Positions 17,921 to 22,549 of a stretch of DNA of 22,549 nt are shown one piece after another. The notes beneath the pieces are model-generated. The model saw only the letters and a program-made list of their open reading frames with translations, did no database searches and was not told where the DNA came from. The first letter of the stretch is position 1. Each line of letters starts with the position of its first letter. Origin of the DNA: Azolla pinnata. Its lineage: Eukaryota; Streptophyta; Polypodiopsida; Salviniales; Salviniaceae. The stretch covers positions 17,860 to 40,408 of the forward strand of contig JBBBWG010030232.1 in NCBI GenBank assembly GCA_037176905.1. The letters are read 5' to 3'. The position numbers and the translations under genes are program-made.

Positions 17921-20630
17921 TTAAGGGCTGATACTTCTTTCATAGCGGCGCCCCTTTACTGGAGGACTCCTAATGACAAAACAGGCATATACAATTACAA
18001 CTGACAGATTTAGGGAGAACTCTCCAACACCAGAGTTTTTTACATCCCATACACCCGAATTTCCTTATTTCCCAAATGCTCCTGATGCTGTCCAAAGAGG
18101 GGAAAAAGGGATAATAAAACCACTATATTGTCACATAACTTTGTATTATCCATTAGACACGCTATTTGAACAATTGCATGGAAAATCCATCCACTTTACG
18201 TCTCTTGCTGGTAACCAGGAGCATTTGGAGAAATAATGGTAGCTTACAGGTACTTGGGAAGTCAAGGAAAACTCAGACATTATTGGGAATTTTTCCGATA
18301 GGTCTATACAAATCAACAATAATATTGAAATTCATAAGCATGAAATATACCATACCCATTGGCATGAGGAGAATCCCTGTAACTTGGTCGGAACGGAGGG
18401 GGTGATCGACTGAAACTCCGTTCTCTCAAAGGTGAGTAACCACCCCTTCCACGTACAGGTGAACGGCTTCTTCTAGATGCATAACTGTGAGGACTCCTTC
18501 TGCGAGGACTTGCACCACTATGCCACAGAGAGGACAACTTATGCATTTTAAAATTTAACAATGTGATTGTGGATAAAGAAAATTCCCTGAAAAGACCAAG
18601 TCTTTTCTTGTACAAAACAATAGAGACATTTTATCATCTGGATCTTGCAACAGTGTTATACAGTCTAAAAGCCATCATTTTTAATACCTTCGGCCATAGC
18701 TTGGACTTCGGCGATAATGGGGACTACGACTTCGTGCTCGAATTCCACTACCAAGCCCTGATGGTCCTATCCTAAGCCTACATTCCCTAGCAAAATGGCC
18801 AGATTCACCACATTCATAGCATTTCATATCATCTCCTCCACGACTACCACCTCGACTGGCACCACCTGCTCCACCTCCACCAGCATTACGCGAAATCTCT
18901 ACTCTCCATCCGTTTCTCCCTGTCACAATAAATCATATTAGACGCGGCAAAACTTCAAGCACAGTCTCTGTGCATCATCCTTAATCAAGCTACAGTTAAA
19001 GAAATCTACAACACTTACTATGATATACCAGTATTACAGTACAATCTGTGTGTTTCATCCTAAAAGAAAATTAAAGAGAAGATCAAAACGTATCTCCTGT
19101 AGTCAATTTGAACTTGATACCATTCAAAGCCCGAACTGCATCACTGGCATCTCTGCGATCCTCAAACTCGACAAATGCAAATCCTGGAGGCTTCCTTGCA
19201 ACCCATACACTGCACATTGGAACGGGCACGACTTTCAGCATAATATATCTTCACTGCTTTAGCTGCTACTGTTGTATGAACTTTAATTACTGAAAACCTG
19301 GGCATTTTTAGGAAATAGTCTACTCTAACAGCTTGAGGCATAACAAATGTTGATTCTAATTCCCCTCATGATATGATATCCCATAAAACCGTGTGTCCAT
19401 TAGAAACACGGCAAATGTTCACGGAAAATTCCCCAATCACATCATATCCATAAAACTGCCAGACCACTTCAAACATGATACCTCTACTTGTGAAATCGAA
19501 GCAAAGACGATGGGCCAAAATATGTGTTCCACATTCAACTATACACCGAAAAGAATTGCCGAATAATTGAGATACTATGAGCTAGCTACATAGAGAATGA
19601 CAGGGAAATATAAGAGTAGATAAAGCCCTGATAGACATTTGCAGAAGGCAAAGGAGTTTATATATTGATCCAATTTTGAATATGTCTGCTGCGATACTAC
19701 ACGCTCGAGTTTTACACATTGATCAAGTTTTGAATATAGCTGCAGCGAGTCTATGGAACAGACGATGAGCATTCAAAAAAAGGAATAACAAGATCAGCTC
19801 TCAACACTACATATATGTCCTCAAATACAATGATTAAACAATTAGATTTGGTATCAAATACAAGGAATTGACGACCAGGAAAGGAAGGAGAAAGTAACTT
19901 TTTAACTCAATCGCTGAAAAGAGAATATGCAATAGCAAGACTAGTATAAATCATACAACCTCGGATGAAGAAGAACAAGGAAACTGAAGAAACGAAGCAA
20001 AAGGTTCGAATTTGACTCATTGAATAGTATATTCACCAGGTGAGGCACAACTTTTTAATAGAAGAGAAACATGACAAGAAGCAAACGAGGATTCAGAAGC
20101 GGAATGTGCTACAAAAATTGTTCACACACACAACAGATTTATCATGCAAGAAGAAAAAGGAGGAAGGAAAGACAGAAATGAATAGGTTTGTGTATTCACA
20201 GGCAATTAACTAAATATATTTTCTCACGAAGAAGAAGAAAGAAACAGAAGCAAGACATCTTTGATTACACATAAGAAAAAATGTTTCCCTTTAAAACGTA
20301 AGAAGTCCATGCAAGAAGAAGAAGATGATGATGATGATGATGATGAATATAACGAAACAATAACAAACGGATCACGAACATTCCAAAGACCATTTGCTAT
20401 AACAGGCATGGAGCCTGGCGTAAACAGAGAAGAAACAGAAGCAAAACAGATTCCCCAGGATCATCTATACGATGCCATGCACGTCCATAGTACAAAAGCT
20501 TGCAACAAGCAGAGACCAACATGTAGTGCAGTCCAACGTACCTGCGAAGGATCCCATACTGCCGGAATTCATCCTCGAGGTCTCGTTCAGAGGCTCGGGG
20601 ATCAAGGTTCCCAACGTAGATGCGGGACAT
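17921..20630 (-). CDS. RSZ22-type SR splicing factor (RRM plus zinc knuckle)
   Basis: Five exons, 20630-20542, 19209-19121, 18919-18688, 18517-18356 and 17969-17921, give 206 residues, similar to Arabidopsis RSZ22. Residues 1-70 are one RRM with RNP2 IYVGNL (4-9) and RNP1 GFAFVEFE (39-46). The RSZ-specific [10 protein letters not shown] and [10 protein letters not shown] segments are present. A Gly-rich hinge leads to one CCHC knuckle, Cys93-Cys96-His101-Cys106 ([14 protein letters not shown]). The RS region (110-206) has [27 protein letters not shown] and the end RRYERSISP. The family is the plant counterpart of SRSF7 and works in nuclear spliceosome assembly and splice-site choice. Intron 1 (1,332 bp) splits the RRM and is far longer than the other introns. 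The last 49-bp exon, read as GG|G AGT CCT, is the least certain junction. Confidence 0.94.
20309..20346. repeat. GAA/GAT microsatellite in SR gene intron 1
   Basis: GAAGAAGAAGATGATGATG on the plus strand, within the first intron of the RSZ-type gene, about 200 bp downstream of the first donor in the transcribed direction. Confidence 0.8.
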
Positions 20631-20690
20631 GGCTCCTTCGCTCTTTGATCGCAACAGCAAGCGGATGCAGGGGGTCGGCGGGACTGGTCC

Positions 20691-20715
20691 GATTAGGGTT
20701 AGGGTTAGGGTTTGG
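20691..20715 (-). promoter_or_regulatory. Telo-box cluster in the SR gene 5' leader
   Basis: The gene strand reads AAACCCTAACCCTAACCCTAA about 60 bp upstream of the start codon. Telo-boxes (AAACCCTAA) close to transcription starts are typical of plant translation and RNA-processing genes and are bound by Trb/telomere-repeat-type proteins in Arabidopsis. The regulatory role here is inferred. Confidence 0.55.
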
Positions 20716-20859
20716 AAGGGAATCGGGCAGCAGAAACGGGAGGCGAAGAAAATAGAGAAGATTTGGCAGGCGGCGCGTTGTTGCGTTTCTGCGTTTTTTT
20801 GCTTTCTTCTTCTTCTTCTTCTTTGCTTTTTCATGGGGTTTTTTGTTCCTGATTTCTTG

Positions 20860-21531
20860 GGGTTTTAGGGTTTTAGGGTTTTAGGGTTTTAGGGTTTTAG
20901 GGTTTTAGGGTTTTAGGGCTTCCTAGCATTAGGGTTTTAGGGCTTCCTAGCATTAGGGTTTTAGGGCTTCCTAGCATTAGGGCTTTAGGGCTTCTTACCA
21001 TTAGGGTTTTAGGGCTTTAGGGCTTCTTACCATTAGGGTTTTAGGGCTTTAGGGCTTTAGGGCTTCTTAGCATTAGGGTTTTAGGGCTTTAGGGCTTCTT
21101 AGCATTAGGGTTTTAGGGCTTTAGGGCTTCTTAGCATTAGGGTTTTAGGGCGTTAGGGCTTCTTAGCATTAGGATTTTAGGGCTTTAAGGCTTTCGGGCT
21201 TCTTAGCATTAGGGTTTTAGGGTTTTAGGGCTTTCAGGCTTCTCAGCATTAGGGTTTTAGGGCTTTAGGGCTTTCAGGCTTCTTAGCATTAGGGTTTTAG
21301 GGCTTTAGGGCTTTCAGGCTTCTTAGCATTAGGGTTTTAGGGCTTTTAGGGCTTCTTAGCATTAGGGCTTTAGGGCTTTAGGGCTTCTTAGCATTAGAGT
21401 TTTAGGGCTTTAGGGCTTCTTAGCCATAGGGTTTTTGGGCTTCTTAGCATTAGGGTTTTAGGACTTTAGGCCTTTGTAGCATTAGGGTTTTATGGCTTCT
21501 TAGGGTTTTTCGGGGGCTTTTAGGGTTCTAG
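20860..21531. repeat. Telomere-like array in an 8-bp register
   Basis: The left end (20860-20916) is seven or so pure GGGTTTTA 8-mers. From 20919 the pattern becomes composite units of GGGCTTCC/T, TAGCATTA, GGGTTTTA and GGGCTTTA 8-mers. The CTTC anchor recurs at 20919, 20943, 20967, 20991, 21023, 21063, 21095, 21127, 21159, 21199, 21239, 21279 and 21319, all spaced 24, 32 or 40 bp; the register slips by one base near 21345, then continues at 21352, 21384, 21416, 21440 and 21472. It lies about 230 bp upstream of the SR start codon. Confidence 0.95.
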
Positions 21532-21988
21532 AGCCCCTTTGTCGAGGTTCTCCAAGTACCTTCATTCGTTTCCGTAGTAATGTGTGTTTTGCCATGCTTC
21601 TGCAACGGCATCGTTCGTCAGCAAACAGCAGAAGCAGCAGAAAAGACACAAGACACGGGGGAAGCATCGCTCCGTTTCTGCAAACAGTGCATATATCTAT
21701 TATTAAAGTTTGTAAGACCATATCTTGGGTTCGATGCAGTATGGCCTGAAATACGCCCGAGGAACGAGCGTTTTTCTTAGCTTGGAAGAACAACACACGA
21801 CGAACGTGTACCTCAAACAAGCTCCTTCCAAGGATGATGAGATATGGTTCTGTGGAATGCAGTCGATGCTTCGAGTCAAGGTAGATTGACAAAGAGCGAT
21901 GATGGGATTACAAAGAGCATATCAATATGTTGCAAGATTTGAGAATATGTCGAAGCACACATTATCCCGAGACAAGCTATATATATAT
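21532..21988. other. Unassigned sequence between repeat arrays
   Basis: No recognised gene. A 130-codon minus-strand frame (21500-21892) starts near the middle of this stretch and runs into the telomere-like array without family resemblance. Confidence 0.45.
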
Positions 21989-22397
21989 AATTAGTTAGTT
22001 GGACAATTGAGATGTGAAAGCTCTCTTTGAGCTCTCTTCAATTTCTAGTTTGTGGCCTAGCTTGCATGATCAGTTCCCAAGTAATGTCATAACAATACAT
22101 ATCTACTTGTTACTACTCTTGGACATAGAAAATTAGTTAGTTGAACCATTGGGATGTGAAAGATCTCTTTGAGCTCTCTTCAATTTCTAGTTTGTGGCCT
22201 AGCTTGCATGATCAGTTCCCAAGTAATGTCATAACAATACATATCTACTTGTTACTACTCTTGGACATAGAAAATTAGTTAGTTGAACCATTGGGATGTG
22301 AAAGATCTCTTTGAGCTCTCTTCAATTTCTAGTTTGTGGCCTAGCTTGCATGATCAGATCCAAAGTAATATCATAACAATGTAGACCTACTTGTTAA
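21989..22397. repeat. 142-bp tandem repeat, nearly three copies
   Basis: Copies start at 21989, 22131 and 22273, each beginning AATTAGTTAGTTG and containing TCTTTGAGCTCTCTTCAATT, TTGTGGCCTAGCTTGCATGA and a TACTTGTTA end. Copies two and three are almost identical over their first 95 bp; the third diverges from GATCAGATCCAAAG onward. Sequence after 22397 to the window end has no recognised feature. Confidence 0.95.
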
Positions 22398-22549
22398 TGC
22401 CATGGTTGCATGCTTTTACATTACCAAAGTGCCCAATGTACAATCGAGTTCTTTTATGCAACCAGAATTCTGAGATCAATCTGAACTATCCCTTTGCATA
22501 CTAGGTTTATCTGCAAGATTACCTCCACTGAACAACATCGTGGTGGTTC

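Noticed and set aside
19995-20030. AGGTTCGAATTTGAC resembling a tRNA T-arm
   Set aside because: No acceptor stem, D-arm or anticodon arm could be placed around it; a single GGTTCGAAT match is not a tRNA.

Overview
The window looks like nuclear DNA from a land plant. Five multi-domain genes can be read, four of them with GT-AG introns, and their closest known relatives are plant families: a tetraspanin-like membrane protein, an early-nodulin-like phytocyanin, a Bet1-type SNARE, an At4g15545-type coiled-coil protein and an RSZ22-type SR splicing factor. Telo-box motifs and long arrays related to plant and green-algal telomere repeats support this. The species cannot be fixed from sequence alone; many microsatellites and AT-rich gaps would fit a non-flowering plant, but that is a weak inference. 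There is no bacterial, phage, CRISPR or organellar signature.

Layout, left to right. 1-278: GC-rich start of a possible gene running off the left edge. 301-1020: alternating purine/pyrimidine TGCA/TGTA satellite with 111-bp repeats. 1683-2450: single-exon tetraspanin-like gene. 2451-3461: hexanucleotide repeats and a possible plus-strand exon. 3462-4602: two-exon phytocyanin-like gene. 4603-7008: AT-rich gap. 7009-9652: five-exon Bet1 SNARE. 9653-11371: gap. 11372-14504: eight-exon At4g15545-like gene. 14505-17920: simple and tandem repeats, then unassigned DNA. 17921-20630: five-exon RSZ-type SR gene. 20690-21531: telo-boxes followed by an array locked to an 8-bp register. 21989-22397: three copies of a 142-bp tandem repeat.

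All five convincing genes, and the partial one, are on the minus strand. They do not form a pathway. They are housekeeping or membrane-traffic genes (SNARE, splicing factor, putative ER-linked coiled-coil protein) and cell-surface genes (tetraspanin-like, GPI-anchored phytocyanin-like). I rebuilt exon structures by eye from reading frame, splice sites and family resemblance; every internal junction keeps frame. I see no convincing new biological system. The most unusual items are the 8-bp-register telomere-like array next to the SR gene, the duplicated splice acceptor in the phytocyanin-like gene, the poly-Asn copper-site-less phytocyanin and the cysteine-poor tetraspanin loop.
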